NCBI RefSeq assembly: GCF_009674585.1
Contig: NZ_WKJP01000001.1
Span: forward strand, 2,232,001-2,296,000
Direction of reading: 5' to 3'
Source: Haloferax marinisediminis
GTDB lineage: Archaea > Halobacteriota > Halobacteria > Halobacteriales > Haloferacaceae
DNA: 64,000 bases
Shown here: piece by piece, positions 1-8,055 of the stretch
Position numbering within the stretch: the first letter of the stretch is position 1
How the letters are laid out: every line of letters begins with the position of its first letter
Notes under the pieces: model-generated
The model's database searches: none
The model's input: the letters and a program-made list of their open reading frames with translations, nothing else
Told to the model about the DNA's origin: nothing
Position numbers and translations under genes: made by a program

Positions 1-859
1 GCAGTCGGACGTTCTCGACGCCGCCACAGGCGACGACGAACTGGGCTGCTTCCTGTCGGTGTGTCTCCCCGTCGGGCGTGGTGTACGACGCGGCGACGAC
101 GCGCGCTCCCGATTCGTCGTGTTCGAGACGGCGAACGCGGGCGTGGTCGATGACGCGTGCACCCGCCGCTTCAGCCTTCTCGATGTGCGACTCGGCGGTG
201 TACTTCGCCCCTGACGGACAGACCGGTTTGCACGTTCCGTAGCCCACACACGGCGACCGGCCATCGTACGGCTCGGAGTTGCGAGCGCTTGGGACCGAGT
301 GCATGTCGATTTCGAGGCGCTCGCAGGCTTCGGCGAAGATAGAATCGGAGTGTGACGGTGGGAACGCTGGCAGAGGGTACGGGTCGTCCCGAGGCGGAGC
401 GTACGGATTGTCGACTGCCCCCGCGACCCCCAGTTCACGCTCTGCGCTGGCGTAGTACGGTTTGAGGTCGGAATACGAGATGGGCCAGTCGACGCCGACG
501 CCGTGGCGCGACGCGAGGTCGAAGTCGCGCTCGTGGAGTCGCATGACCATCCCTTGCCAGTGGAGTGTGCTCCCGCCGACACCCTTCACACGTGCGGCGT
601 TCAGTGGGTAGAACGACTCACCTGTCGACGAGAACTCGTCTCGTGGGCCACCCATCTCCCACGGGCCTCCGAGTCCGGGCCGGATGTGGCGCTCCAGTTG
701 CTCACGCCTGTCGCCGTCGAACCGCGGACCTGCTTCGAGGACGACCACGCGTGCACCCGACTCGGCGAGTCGGTGGGCGACGATACCGCCTGCGGGACCT
801 GCACCGACGATACAGACGTCTGCGTCTTCGACGGGTGTTCGGTCGTGCTCGTTAGCCAT
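1..859 (-). CDS. GMC family oxidoreductase (partial, C-terminus outside window)
   Basis: The N-terminal 286 residues are visible; the rest lies beyond the left edge. An FAD-binding dinucleotide motif GAGPAG is at residues 19-24, with the ribose-binding Glu of VVLEAGP at 42. It is followed by a GMC-type GGST(L)HW-like stretch (GVGGSTLHWQGM) and a Cys-containing CVGYGTCKPVCPSGAKYT segment. The family oxidises alcohols or sugars (glucose, gluconate, choline type) with FAD. The start overlaps the 3' end of the upstream subunit-3 gene by 8 bases, so the two are co-translated. The partner carries the Tat signal and this protein has none, which suggests export as a complex. The substrate cannot be read from the sequence. 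Confidence 0.9.
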   Translation of the reverse strand, partial: MANEHDRTPVEDADVCIVGAGPAGGIVAHRLAESGARVVVLEAGPRFDGDRREQLERHIRPGLGGPWEMGGPRDEFSSTGESFYPLNAARVKGVGGSTLHWQGMVMRLHERDFDLASRHGVGVDWPISYSDLKPYYASAERELGVAGAVDNPYAPPRDDPYPLPAFPPSHSDSIFAEACERLEIDMHSVPSARNSEPYDGRSPCVGYGTCKPVCPSGAKYTAESHIEKAEAAGARVIDHARVRRLEHDESGARVVAASYTTPDGETHRQEAAQFVVACGGVENVRL

Positions 860-1436
860 CGTCTGATTCCTCGTCGTCCGCGGGCATCTCCATCGCCGCG
901 CGTTGGTAGCTTTCTGTTCCGCCGGGGTGCCCGATTGGATTCTCGATGCCCACGAGGCGACCGCCGGTCGGCGAGGCGTAGAACGCGTAGAGCAGTTCGT
1001 TCACGACGTGGAACCGGATTCGTTCGGAGATGGTTCCATCTGGCACCGGGTCGGCAGTCGCCACACCGAGTTCACGCAGGAGCGAATCTCGCTCCTCGAC
1101 AGAGAGGTCTGAAAAGGGTGCACCGTACCAATCGCGTGCGGCGCCGTCGAGTTCGCCGACAGCCTCCCGCATCTGTGTCTCACGTTCCTCGTCGCTCACA
1201 CGCCCGTAGACGTACGTCTCAACGAACGTCGAGACACCACTCGTTTCGCTCGGAAAGACGACTTCGCCTGCGGCGACCATCGTCGGCAGGATGGCAGTCG
1301 TCGGGCGTTCGTCGCTTCCTTCAGTTCCACCTGTCTCTGCCGTCGGTGGGTCGAACCGGTCGACGGCGACTGCTCCGCTGCCGACGACACCGAGTCCGGC
1401 GAGAACCGCGAGCGCGTCCCGTCGCGTCAGTCGCAT
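852..1436 (-). CDS. Gluconate 2-dehydrogenase subunit 3 family protein (Tat-exported)
   Basis: The 194-residue protein starts with a twin-arginine signal (TRRDALAVLAGLG, Arg 5-6). The body is typical of the small gamma subunit that accompanies GMC dehydrogenases (YVYGRVSDEE, RFHVVNELLYAFYASPTGGRLVG, IENPIGHPGG). In bacterial gluconate dehydrogenases this subunit carries the export signal and pilots the flavoprotein; a cytochrome c subunit is not visible here. The ATG at 1436 is chosen because it gives the complete Tat signal and lies just downstream of the TATA-like box and iron-type palindrome. A longer reading upstream lacks any family resemblance. It is co-translated with the GMC gene (8-base overlap). 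Confidence 0.85.
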   Translation of the reverse strand: MRLTRRDALAVLAGLGVVGSGAVAVDRFDPPTAETGGTEGSDERPTTAILPTMVAAGEVVFPSETSGVSTFVETYVYGRVSDEERETQMREAVGELDGAARDWYGAPFSDLSVEERDSLLRELGVATADPVPDGTISERIRFHVVNELLYAFYASPTGGRLVGIENPIGHPGGTESYQRAAMEMPADDEESDDG

Positions 1437-1446
1437 TTGGCGGGGA

Positions 1447-1460
1447 TTAGGCCAGCCTAA
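1447..1460. promoter_or_regulatory. Iron-regulator (DtxR/SirR/Idr-type) operator palindrome
   Basis: TTAGGCCAGCCTAA is a perfect 6+6 inverted repeat (TTAGGC-CA-GCCTAA). It lies 11 bases upstream of the ATG at 1436, directly downstream of a TATA-like CATAAGTTTA on the minus strand, where a bound repressor would block transcription start. The same 14-mer occurs at 61185-61198 upstream of a cupredoxin-repeat lipoprotein. Haloarchaeal DtxR-family regulators are known to use TTAGG-type palindromes of this kind; assignment to that regulator is inference. Confidence 0.75.
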
Positions 1461-1521
1461 ACTTATGCGTTGTCCTCTGGCGTGGTCGTCTCGCGGTGGA
1501 AACGTGAGGCGTGTGACGCGC

Positions 1522-2253
1522 TCAGTCCTGTCGCACGTCGTGTTCGAGGACACCGACGCCTTCGATTTCGACTTCGACGTGGTCCCCGTCTTCCAGTGGG
1601 CCGACGCCTTCGGGCGTCCCCGTCGAGATGACGTCACCGGGTTCGAGCGTCAGATACGTCGTAATCTCGGCGATGAGTTCCGGAATGGAGAAGATGAGGT
1701 GTTCGATGCTGGAGTCCTGCCGCGTCTCACCGTTTACGCGAAGCGAGATGCGTGCGTCTTCGGGGAGGTGGTCCGGGTCGGCGAGGACCGGGCCGAGTGG
1801 TGCCGCGCCGTCGAACGCCTTGCCGCGAACCCAGTTCGACTCGATGTCCTGGTCGTCGCGGTTAGACACGTCGTTCATGATAGTGTAGCCAGCGATGACC
1901 GATTCGGCGTCTTCAGCCGACACGTTTCGGCACTGCTCGCCGATGACGACGGCCAGTTCGGCCTCGTGTTCCACGTTCTCCTTGCCAGCGGGGAGCGTCA
2001 CCGTATCACCGTGACTTGCGACGGCGTTCGGCGGTTTGAGGAAGAGCAGTGGTCGGTCTGGGACTTCCTCGTCGCGCTCTTCGGCGTGCTTGGCGTAGTT
2101 GCGACCGATACAGACGACTTTCGTCGGTTCTGACGGTGGGAGGACGTCGACTTCGCCGAGGTCGTACGTCTCGCCGCCGAAGGAAACCGAATCGCCGTGC
2201 CATTCGCCCTGTCGAACTGCGCCTGCTGGGTCACGAAACCGAACGTGGTGCAT
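1522..2253 (-). CDS. Fumarylacetoacetate hydrolase (FAH) family protein
   Basis: A 243-residue protein with the FAH C-terminal fold. It has the start-of-domain motif VCIGRNYAKHAEE (His 56 in the usual catalytic position), LFLKPPNAV, the metal-binding pair in VEHEAELAVVIG (Glu 97, Glu 99), NDVSNRD (Asp 128), and the closing signature GDVISTGTPEGVGPLEDGD. Members cleave or decarboxylate beta-diketo acids such as acylpyruvates and oxaloacetate using Mg2+ or Mn2+. The exact substrate is not determined. It stands alone, reading away from the upstream small zinc protein. Confidence 0.88.
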   Translation of the reverse strand: MHHVRFRDPAGAVRQGEWHGDSVSFGGETYDLGEVDVLPPSEPTKVVCIGRNYAKHAEERDEEVPDRPLLFLKPPNAVASHGDTVTLPAGKENVEHEAELAVVIGEQCRNVSAEDAESVIAGYTIMNDVSNRDDQDIESNWVRGKAFDGAAPLGPVLADPDHLPEDARISLRVNGETRQDSSIEHLIFSIPELIAEITTYLTLEPGDVISTGTPEGVGPLEDGDHVEVEIEGVGVLEHDVRQD

Positions 2254-2482
2254 AACCGACGACTCTGTTTCGGGCGTGATAGGTCTTTACATCCCACTGT
2301 ATTCGGCCGACACAGACACCACAGGTGAAGTTGTCCCGCCGTCGCACGAATCGAGTATCACTCGACGTAGACGAGCAGTCGAACCTGAGCGTGCACCTCC
2401 CGTTCTGGTTCGTTCGACTGTCTGGCGACTAGTAGTGTGTAGTTAGAACAACATTATCTCTCTGTGTCGCCACTGTACTCGT

Positions 2483-2650
2483 ATGTCCTCATCGTACATC
2501 GTCGAGTGTCGTGACTGTGAGTTCGAGAAACGAGTAATCGGCGACGAGTTCGCCCAACGGGCCGCCGACAGACACGAACTCGCCACAGACCACTTGGTCA
2601 CTGTTCGCAGTGTCTCTACGGGGACGACCGTCTACTCGTCGCCGGAGTAA
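2483..2650 (+). CDS. Small putative zinc-finger protein (55 aa)
   Basis: A 55-residue ORF starting at ATG 2483, preceded by an AT-rich stretch (AACAACATTATC) at a promoter-like distance. Cys 9 and Cys 12 (ECRDC) and His 31 and His 37 (RHELATDH) form a CX2C...HX5H pattern compatible with one zinc site. The composition is acidic, as in its neighbours. Small one-finger proteins of this kind are common in haloarchaea and mostly uncharacterised. Its stop is 10 bases from the end of the convergent membrane protein gene. The function is unknown. Confidence 0.7.
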   Translation: MSSSYIVECRDCEFEKRVIGDEFAQRAADRHELATDHLVTVRSVSTGTTVYSSPE

Positions 2651-2660
2651 CCACGAATAG

Positions 2661-3305
2661 TCACCGTACGTCCAATCCGATGTCGACGATGACGAACAGA
2701 CAGATGAGTCCGAACGCGACGACGGCGCTCGGTGCACCGACGGACAGGTCTAAGACTTGGCCGCCGACGGCGATTACCGACAACGAGACACCGTAGTAGA
2801 GTGCCCGAACGAGTGTTCGTGTGCCACTCGCCCCTCGAATATGTGGCAATACGAGCAACGAACCGAGTGTGAACCCGCCGGCGACGAGGATTGCGCTCCC
2901 CAGTCCCCCCGCAGTGTCGGCGAGTGCCCCCGCGAACGTTCCGAGTCCCAGTGTCGCGTTCAGGTACGCCGCACGTCGCGCGAAAAAGCCGTACCCTCCG
3001 GTTGGGCCGAGTCCGAGGTCGTTGTCTTCGATTCGTCGCCACGGCACCCCCACCGAGATGACGCCCATCCGAAACGCACCGATGGTCAGCGACGCCACAC
3101 TCAACGCGACGATGGCACTCGTCGTTACCGCGACGGGCGTGGTAACAGCCTGAAACGCAATCCAGAGTACCGGAACTGCGAGGAGGAGGTGTTGCCCGAG
3201 TCCATAGTAGACGATGGCGTCTAGCCACGCGTCGAGGCCGCCGTGTCGCTCGTCGAGGGAGGTGTGCCGACTCCTGCGTCGGTATCCCTCGTCGCCAGGG
3301 GACAT
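2661..3305 (-). CDS. Multi-spanning membrane protein of unknown function
   Basis: A 214-residue protein starting MSPGDEGYRRRS. The first ~35 residues are polar, then come about five or six hydrophobic segments (HLLLAVPVLWIAFQAVTT, VALSVASLTIGAFRMGVI, GTFAGALADTAGG, AILVAGGFTLGSLLVL, VVAFGLICLFVIVDIGL). The ATG at 3305 is preferred because residues further upstream are not membrane-protein-like and run into the promoter of the divergent hydrolase gene. I recognise no conserved domain. Confidence 0.7.
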   Translation of the reverse strand: MSPGDEGYRRRSRHTSLDERHGGLDAWLDAIVYYGLGQHLLLAVPVLWIAFQAVTTPVAVTTSAIVALSVASLTIGAFRMGVISVGVPWRRIEDNDLGLGPTGGYGFFARRAAYLNATLGLGTFAGALADTAGGLGSAILVAGGFTLGSLLVLPHIRGASGTRTLVRALYYGVSLSVIAVGGQVLDLSVGAPSAVVAFGLICLFVIVDIGLDVR

Positions 3306-3456
3306 CACGGTTACAATGTGGTCGGAAGCTGAAAATTGTACCTCGTGTGTGCCGGAGCTTCGAACAGTGAATTCAACCACAGAACCACGACCACAGCCGC
3401 TCGCACCGCTCCCGCGAATAGCTTTTTGTGTATTTCGTGTGTAACTTCGAACTGCT

Positions 3457-4173
3457 ATGGAACTCACCTGGCACGGTCACTCGACGTGGTACGTCACGGT
3501 CGGAGACACCTCACTCCTCATCGACCCGTTCTTCGACAACCCCCTTACGTCGCTCTCCCCGAGCGACATCGAGACGCCGGATTACGTCCTTCTCACGCAC
3601 GGCCACGCCGACCACATCGCCGACGCAGGCGAGTTCGACGGCGCGACGGTCGTCGGCACACCCGAGATTGTCGGCTACGTCGAAGCCGAGATGGGCGTCG
3701 ACGACACCATCGGTATGAACATCGGCGGAACCGTCGAACTCGGCGACGCGTTCGTCACGATGGTCCGCGCAGACCACACGAACGGAATCAACACGAGTTA
3801 CGAGTACGACGCGGGCATGCCGGGCGGGTACGTGATTAGCGATAAACTCCCGTCACACGAGTCCGACGACGACACGACGACGTTCTATCACGCCGGCGAC
3901 ACCGGCCTCATGACCGACATGCGCGAGATATTTGCACCGTATCTGGAACCCGACGCTGCAGCGCTCCCCGTCGGTGACCACTACACGATGGGCCCGATGC
4001 AAGCCGCAATCGCGTCCGACTGGTTGGACGTCGACCACGTGTTCCCGATGCACTACAACACGTTCCCGGCCATCGAAATCGACATCCGTGACTTCGAGCA
4101 CGAAGTGAAAGCCGCCGGCAGCAAGGCCGAAGTACACGTCCTCGAAGCAGACGAGTCGTTCACGCTCGAATAA
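3457..4173 (+). CDS. Metal-dependent hydrolase, beta-lactamase fold (UPF0173 type)
   Basis: A 238-residue metallo-beta-lactamase-fold protein. The N-terminus [13 protein letters not shown] and the metal motif THGHADH (His 48, His 50, Asp 52, His 53) match the UPF0173 / UlaG-like family. Further ligands are expected in [18 protein letters not shown] and GDHYTMGP. Members are cytosolic hydrolases of mostly unknown substrate. A TATA-like AGCTTTTTGT about 30 bases upstream of the ATG supports a leaderless start. It is a single gene, followed closely by osmC-like on the same strand. Confidence 0.88.
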   Translation: MELTWHGHSTWYVTVGDTSLLIDPFFDNPLTSLSPSDIETPDYVLLTHGHADHIADAGEFDGATVVGTPEIVGYVEAEMGVDDTIGMNIGGTVELGDAFVTMVRADHTNGINTSYEYDAGMPGGYVISDKLPSHESDDDTTTFYHAGDTGLMTDMREIFAPYLEPDAAALPVGDHYTMGPMQAAIASDWLDVDHVFPMHYNTFPAIEIDIRDFEHEVKAAGSKAEVHVLEADESFTLE

Positions 4174-4263
4174 CACCGAACCCTCCGCTTTTTCACGGTC
4201 GATTGTGCACGAGAGCGCCCGAGTGGACAACTTTTAGGGGCGATTACTCCCTTTCCCCGATGG

Positions 4264-4662
4264 ATGTCCGACATTCAAACTTCAACCGTCAGTGACGAAG
4301 GGTTCTCGTGTACGAGTCAGGTCGGCGACTTCGATCTCCAGATCGACGCGCTCGATGAATCCGGCCCGAACCCGAACGCGGCCCTCGTCGCGACGTACGC
4401 CTCCTGTTTCCTCCCTGCCTTCCGTGTCGGCGGCCAGAAGACTGGCTTCGACGACCTCGGCAAGATTCAGATCGACGCTGACGCCGAACTCGACGACTCC
4501 GACGACCTCTCGACCATCGAGTTCGACGTGTACGTCGAAGCAGACCTCTCTGACGACGAGTTCGCAGAGATTGCTGACCTCGCCGAAGACATCTGCCACG
4601 TTCACTCGGCGCTCCGTGACGACCTGCAGGCCGACGTGACCGTCGTCGGCGACGCGTTCTAA
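4264..4662 (+). CDS. OsmC family peroxidase
   Basis: A 132-residue OsmC-fold protein with the two conserved redox cysteines: Cys 48 in ATYASCFLPAFR and Cys 111 in EDICHVHSALRDD. OsmC/Ohr proteins reduce organic hydroperoxides through a cysteine pair, so a detoxification role is likely. The conserved Arg near the N-terminus seen in some Ohr members is not obvious here, so it fits the general OsmC-like group better than Ohr. The TATA-like ACTTTTAGGG upstream supports the chosen ATG. Confidence 0.82.
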   Translation: MSDIQTSTVSDEGFSCTSQVGDFDLQIDALDESGPNPNAALVATYASCFLPAFRVGGQKTGFDDLGKIQIDADAELDDSDDLSTIEFDVYVEADLSDDEFAEIADLAEDICHVHSALRDDLQADVTVVGDAF

Positions 4663-4675
4663 GCGTCGCTCTCTC

Positions 4676-4692
4676 CGTTTCTTTTCAAAAAA
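4676..4692. terminator. Possible bidirectional T-tract terminator
   Basis: Between the convergent osmC-like gene (ends 4662) and the 43-aa ORF (ends 4744), the sequence CCGTTTCTTTTCAAAAAAC carries T-runs on both strands. Archaeal RNA polymerase terminates at short U-tracts without a hairpin. It is a positional and compositional call only. Confidence 0.4.
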
Positions 4693-4743
4693 CCGCAGAA
4701 GAGTCGTGAGCTCCGGTGTCGACAGCCCAGTGCGTCGGACTGA

Positions 4744-4875
4744 TTAGTCCTGACGCCGGTATGTTCGAAGGCTCATTGCCTTTCCTTCCACAATAATGAC
4801 CTCGCCGTCTTGCGGGTCTGCTTCGACGACGTCGTCGACCTGGTCGCGGAAATATGGGCTGTTCGGTTCTTCCAT
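4744..4875 (-). CDS. Small conserved-looking acidic protein (43 aa)
   Basis: ATG at 4875 opens a 43-residue ORF, MEEPNSPYFRDQVDDVVEAD followed by PQDGEVIIVEGKAMSLRTYRRQD. Codon usage is haloarchaeal (GAC, GTC, GAA), and an AT-rich AGCTTTTTATTAACTG element sits about 20-35 bases upstream on the minus strand. It has no cysteine and no membrane segment. I do not recognise a family; it could be a haloarchaeal small protein of unknown function. Confidence 0.55.
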   Translation of the reverse strand: MEEPNSPYFRDQVDDVVEADPQDGEVIIVEGKAMSLRTYRRQD

Positions 4876-5062
4876 GGCAGACTCTATGCATCAGTTAATA
4901 AAAAGCTTTGTCAGACATTCTCACACGTGGTAAGTGGTGTGATGGGGTTCTATTCAGTCGTCTGCGGCCGTGGCAGTCGCTCTATGGCTCATTTCGGTGC
5001 CAGAGATGCCGAGCCAGTCACTCGGGGGCTGGCCACGACTGCCCACTGACGAGTCGCGCCGA

Positions 5063-5845
5063 TTACTCGGAGAGCAGTCGCTCGATATCGCCCAGACTGT
5101 CGAGGACGAAGTCCGGTTCGTACTCGCTTCTCGCGAGTGCTGCGTCGTCGGTGACGCCGGTTCGAACCACTGCGGTACTCATCCCTGCGTCGAGGCCAAA
5201 CGCGATGTCCGTATCGAGTCGGTCGCCGACGACCAGCACGTCTTCGGGGGCGAGACCGAGTCGGTCGAGGACGAACCGTTGTGCGACCCGCGAGGGTTTC
5301 CCGAGAATCGCGTCTGGTTCGCGCTCGGCGACGCCTGCGACGGCTTTGATTATCGCCCCAGACCCGGGGATGTCACCTGCAGCGGTCGGGATGATGATGT
5401 CGGGGTCGGTTCCGTAGAACCTGGCACCGTCGCGGAGGGCGACGTAGGCGTCACGCAAGTCGTCGAAGTGGAACTCGCGGTCGATAGCGACGACGACGAC
5501 GTCTGGGTCGTCGCTGGCGCCGACGAGTTCGAGCCCCGCGTCGCGGAGCTGGTCGTGTAAGCCAGACTCGCCGATACAGAAGGTGCGTGCGTTCGGATGG
5601 TTCTCGGTGAGGTACGCCGTGGTCGTCGTCCCCGAAGTGACGATTTCGTCGGCGTCCGCGTGGATGCCAGCGCGGCGAAGTCGCGCCTCGTATGCGGGCG
5701 GTGCTTTCGTCGGATTGTTGGAGACGAACAGACGGTCGAGTCCGGCGTCGGAAATGGCCGCGAGACCGTCGAGTGCACCCGGAATCGCTTCGTCGCCGCG
5801 AACGACTGTCCCATCGACGTCGAGGACGACACCTCGGTATTCCAT
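5063..5845 (-). CDS. HAD-superfamily hydrolase, class IIA (NagD/AraL-like)
   Basis: A 260-residue HAD phosphatase. Motif I is VLDVDGTVVRGD (nucleophile Asp 9, acid Asp 11), motif II VSNNPTKAP (Ser 42), motif III Lys 183 in ILGKPSR, and motif IV VVGDRLDTDIAFG (Asp 208, Asp 213). The large C2-type cap between motifs II and III places it in HAD-IIA with NagD, AraL and p-nitrophenylphosphatases. These hydrolyse sugar or nucleotide phosphates with Mg2+; the in vivo substrate is unknown. Confidence 0.9.
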   Translation of the reverse strand: MEYRGVVLDVDGTVVRGDEAIPGALDGLAAISDAGLDRLFVSNNPTKAPPAYEARLRRAGIHADADEIVTSGTTTTAYLTENHPNARTFCIGESGLHDQLRDAGLELVGASDDPDVVVVAIDREFHFDDLRDAYVALRDGARFYGTDPDIIIPTAAGDIPGSGAIIKAVAGVAEREPDAILGKPSRVAQRFVLDRLGLAPEDVLVVGDRLDTDIAFGLDAGMSTAVVRTGVTDDAALARSEYEPDFVLDSLGDIERLLSE

Positions 5846-5922
5846 CGACCGAAGTAGGGTCTCGTCGCTGTTGAACGTTCGCCCGGAGAACTATTATGTT
5901 CAATGATGACGTACCTCAAACT

Positions 5923-6189
5923 ATGGGTGTCTCTTCGAAGCGGTTGGTCGGGTGGCTACGGGGTCCCGCGACTGGCAATAGCGCGATGGGGGTGTATGGG
6001 CTGGTGACGGCGATGGTCGCGCTCTTTTTGACGTACTCGATGGTCGCGACACTGTCGGTCGTCGTTCCGTTGCTGTCGACGACGACGATACTCTTTGCCG
6101 CCATCGTGGTGTGGCTCGTGACGTGGGCGATTCTCGACGTTCTCGCCAGTAAATTCGTCCGAAAACCACCGACGAGCGACGAGTCGTAG
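5923..6189 (+). CDS. Small two-TM membrane protein (88 aa)
   Basis: An 88-residue protein starting MGVSSKRLVGWLRG. It has two hydrophobic helices (about residues 22-45 and 47-70; VYGLVTAMVALFLTYSMVATL, TILFAAIVVWLVTWAILDVLA) and a positively charged tail. An in-frame ATG at 5896 exists, but the TATA-like CTATTATG overlaps it and lies about 27-30 bases before the ATG at 5923, so a leaderless start at 5923 is preferred. No family is recognised. Confidence 0.65.
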   Translation: MGVSSKRLVGWLRGPATGNSAMGVYGLVTAMVALFLTYSMVATLSVVVPLLSTTTILFAAIVVWLVTWAILDVLASKFVRKPPTSDES

Positions 6190-6261
6190 GGTCCTGACCG
6201 AGTCCCGGCCGGTTCGTCCCAGAACCAAAGAACGATATGCGCGAACCCCCACCACTCTACC

Positions 6262-7047
6262 GTGACGAATACGCAGCTGACGCTCGTCCAGATCGACAAC
6301 TACGGGCCGTGGACGGTCACGCCGGACCCGCGACGTGAGATGGACCTCCAGACGCTCCAATCGCGGTTGTTCGCTGACTTGGCCCAGTTCGTCGGCTCTC
6401 GAGACGGGTATGTTTTCTTCACCCGCTTCGACAACATGGTCGCGGTCACTAACGGCCTCGACCGTGCAGACCACGAACTTCTGCAGGAATCTATCGGCAA
6501 CCGATATCCCGTGACGCTCAGTCTCGGAATCGGCACCGACCGGAACCCTGCAGTCGCTCTCGAACGTGCCACCGACGGTGTCCAGCGTGCCGGAAGCGCA
6601 CAGGACGGCGACCGTCGTGAAGTCCTCTCGGGAGACCCACTCGCCGAGGCGGACCGGACCCCTTCCGACGTCCAGATTGCGCACTTCGACGTGAACGACG
6701 CGACCGGCAAGTACACCGACCGACTCAACGAGTTCGACACGTTCATCCACATCGAGCAGGGCTACGCCTCGCTCATGCGGCACCTCCGTCAGGAACACGG
6801 TGCACTGTCGTTCTTCGTCGGCGGCGACAACATCATCGCCGTCACGCCGGACCTCTCTGCAGAACAGTACCGCGCGGCTATCGACCACGTCGAGGCCGAG
6901 GCAGATGTCGAACTCAAAGTCGGCGTCGGAACGGCGAGCAACGCCCACGAAGCGGGCTTCGCCGCCAAACACGCGCTCGAAGACTGCCGTCACCACGGGA
7001 CGATAGTCGAGTTCGCAGACGCACCGGTCGAACCAGTCAACGACTGA
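6262..7047 (+). CDS. gch3: GTP cyclohydrolase III
   Basis: A 261-residue protein with the duplicated nucleotidyl-cyclase-like fold of archaeal GTP cyclohydrolase III (ArfA). The N-terminus is LTLVQIDNYGPWTVTPDPRRE, with metal/nucleotide motifs FTRFDN (53-58) and FFVGGDN (Gly-Gly-Asp-Asn 187-190). The enzyme converts GTP to 2-amino-5-formylamino-6-ribofuranosylamino-pyrimidinone 5'-phosphate, the first step of archaeal riboflavin and F420 synthesis. The start is GTG, with no good ATG nearby. It is first in a tight operon, 3 bases before the dehydrogenase gene. A creatininase-type enzyme that could act next in this pathway is at 53340. Confidence 0.93.
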   Translation: MTNTQLTLVQIDNYGPWTVTPDPRREMDLQTLQSRLFADLAQFVGSRDGYVFFTRFDNMVAVTNGLDRADHELLQESIGNRYPVTLSLGIGTDRNPAVALERATDGVQRAGSAQDGDRREVLSGDPLAEADRTPSDVQIAHFDVNDATGKYTDRLNEFDTFIHIEQGYASLMRHLRQEHGALSFFVGGDNIIAVTPDLSAEQYRAAIDHVEAEADVELKVGVGTASNAHEAGFAAKHALEDCRHHGTIVEFADAPVEPVND

Positions 7048-7050
7048 GCG

Positions 7051-8049
7051 ATGCTGGGGCAAGCGGTCTACTTCGTCGGTCCAGAACGCGTCGAAGTTCG
7101 CGACCACGACGTCCCAGACCCTAGCCCCAGCCAAGTCCGTGTCCGAACGCGAACCTCCGCGGTGAGCTCCGGAACCGAACGGCTCGTCTACCGCGGTGAA
7201 GCACCAACGGACCTCTCGGCCGACGAATCTATCGCCGCCCTCGACGGTGACTTGTCGTTCCCACTTCGCTACGGATACGCTGCCGTCGGGGAAGTCGAAG
7301 CCGTCGGCGACGACGTTAGTTCTCGATGGCTCGGCCGCCGCGTCTTCGCGTTCAACCCCCACGAGAGCCGATTTCTCGCCACACCCAGCGAACTTTACCC
7401 AATCCCTGACGACGTGAGCGACACCCGGGCCGCTCTGTTGCCGACGATGGAGACTGCCCTCAACTTCGTGATGGACGGCACCCCGCGCATCGGCGAACAC
7501 GTCGTCGTGTTCGGGCAAGGTATCGTCGGCCTCGTGACGACTGCGCTACTCAGCCAGTTCCCGCTGGGGAGTCTCACTGTCGCCGATTGTGTCGCTGAAC
7601 GACGCGAGCGCGCCCTCGACCTCGGTGCGACGGACGCAGTCCATCCAGAGGCTCTCGACCCTCCTGCCGACGGCGCAGACCTCACACTCGAACTCTCCGG
7701 AAACCCAGATGCCCTCGACGACGCCCTCGACGTGACACGATACGCTGGTCGCGTCCTCGTGGGTTCGTGGTACGGAACCAAACCGGTGACGCTGGACCTC
7801 GGGGGGAAGTTCCACCGGTCACGAATCAGCGTCGAGAGCAGTCAGGTGAGCACCATCGCCCCCGAACTCCGTGGCCGGTGGGACGCCGACCGGCGCTTCT
7901 CACTCGCGTGGGAGCATCTCAGCGACCTTCCGCTCGACTCGCTCGTGACACACCACGTCGCGGTCGAGAACGCACCTCGCGCGTATCGACTACTCGAAGA
8001 CGACCCGAACGAAGCCGTCCAAATCCTCTTTACCTACACGGACGATTGA
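7051..8049 (+). CDS. Medium-chain dehydrogenase/reductase family protein
   Basis: A 332-residue MDR protein. An N-terminal GroES-like part (VSSGTERLVYRGE) is followed by a Rossmann domain with VVFGQGIVGLVT (Gly 155, 157, 160). It lacks the Cys/His zinc ligands of zinc alcohol dehydrogenases (no Cys before the Rossmann domain), so it is probably a zinc-free reductase of the kind found in pigment and cofactor pathways. It sits between GTP cyclohydrolase III and a PTPS-family gene with 3-6-base gaps, which suggests a role in pterin or flavin-related chemistry. That role is inferred from position. Confidence 0.85.
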   Translation: MLGQAVYFVGPERVEVRDHDVPDPSPSQVRVRTRTSAVSSGTERLVYRGEAPTDLSADESIAALDGDLSFPLRYGYAAVGEVEAVGDDVSSRWLGRRVFAFNPHESRFLATPSELYPIPDDVSDTRAALLPTMETALNFVMDGTPRIGEHVVVFGQGIVGLVTTALLSQFPLGSLTVADCVAERRERALDLGATDAVHPEALDPPADGADLTLELSGNPDALDDALDVTRYAGRVLVGSWYGTKPVTLDLGGKFHRSRISVESSQVSTIAPELRGRWDADRRFSLAWEHLSDLPLDSLVTHHVAVENAPRAYRLLEDDPNEAVQILFTYTDD

Positions 8050-8055
8050 CAGTTC

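Noticed and set aside
5956-7518. 520-residue open frame opposite GTP cyclohydrolase III and the dehydrogenase
   Set aside because: It crosses two recognised genes and a promoter, and its end is Arg/His-rich and repetitive. A shadow frame.
7051-8049. Zinc alcohol dehydrogenase
   Set aside because: The catalytic and structural zinc cysteines are absent, so only the general MDR family is supported.
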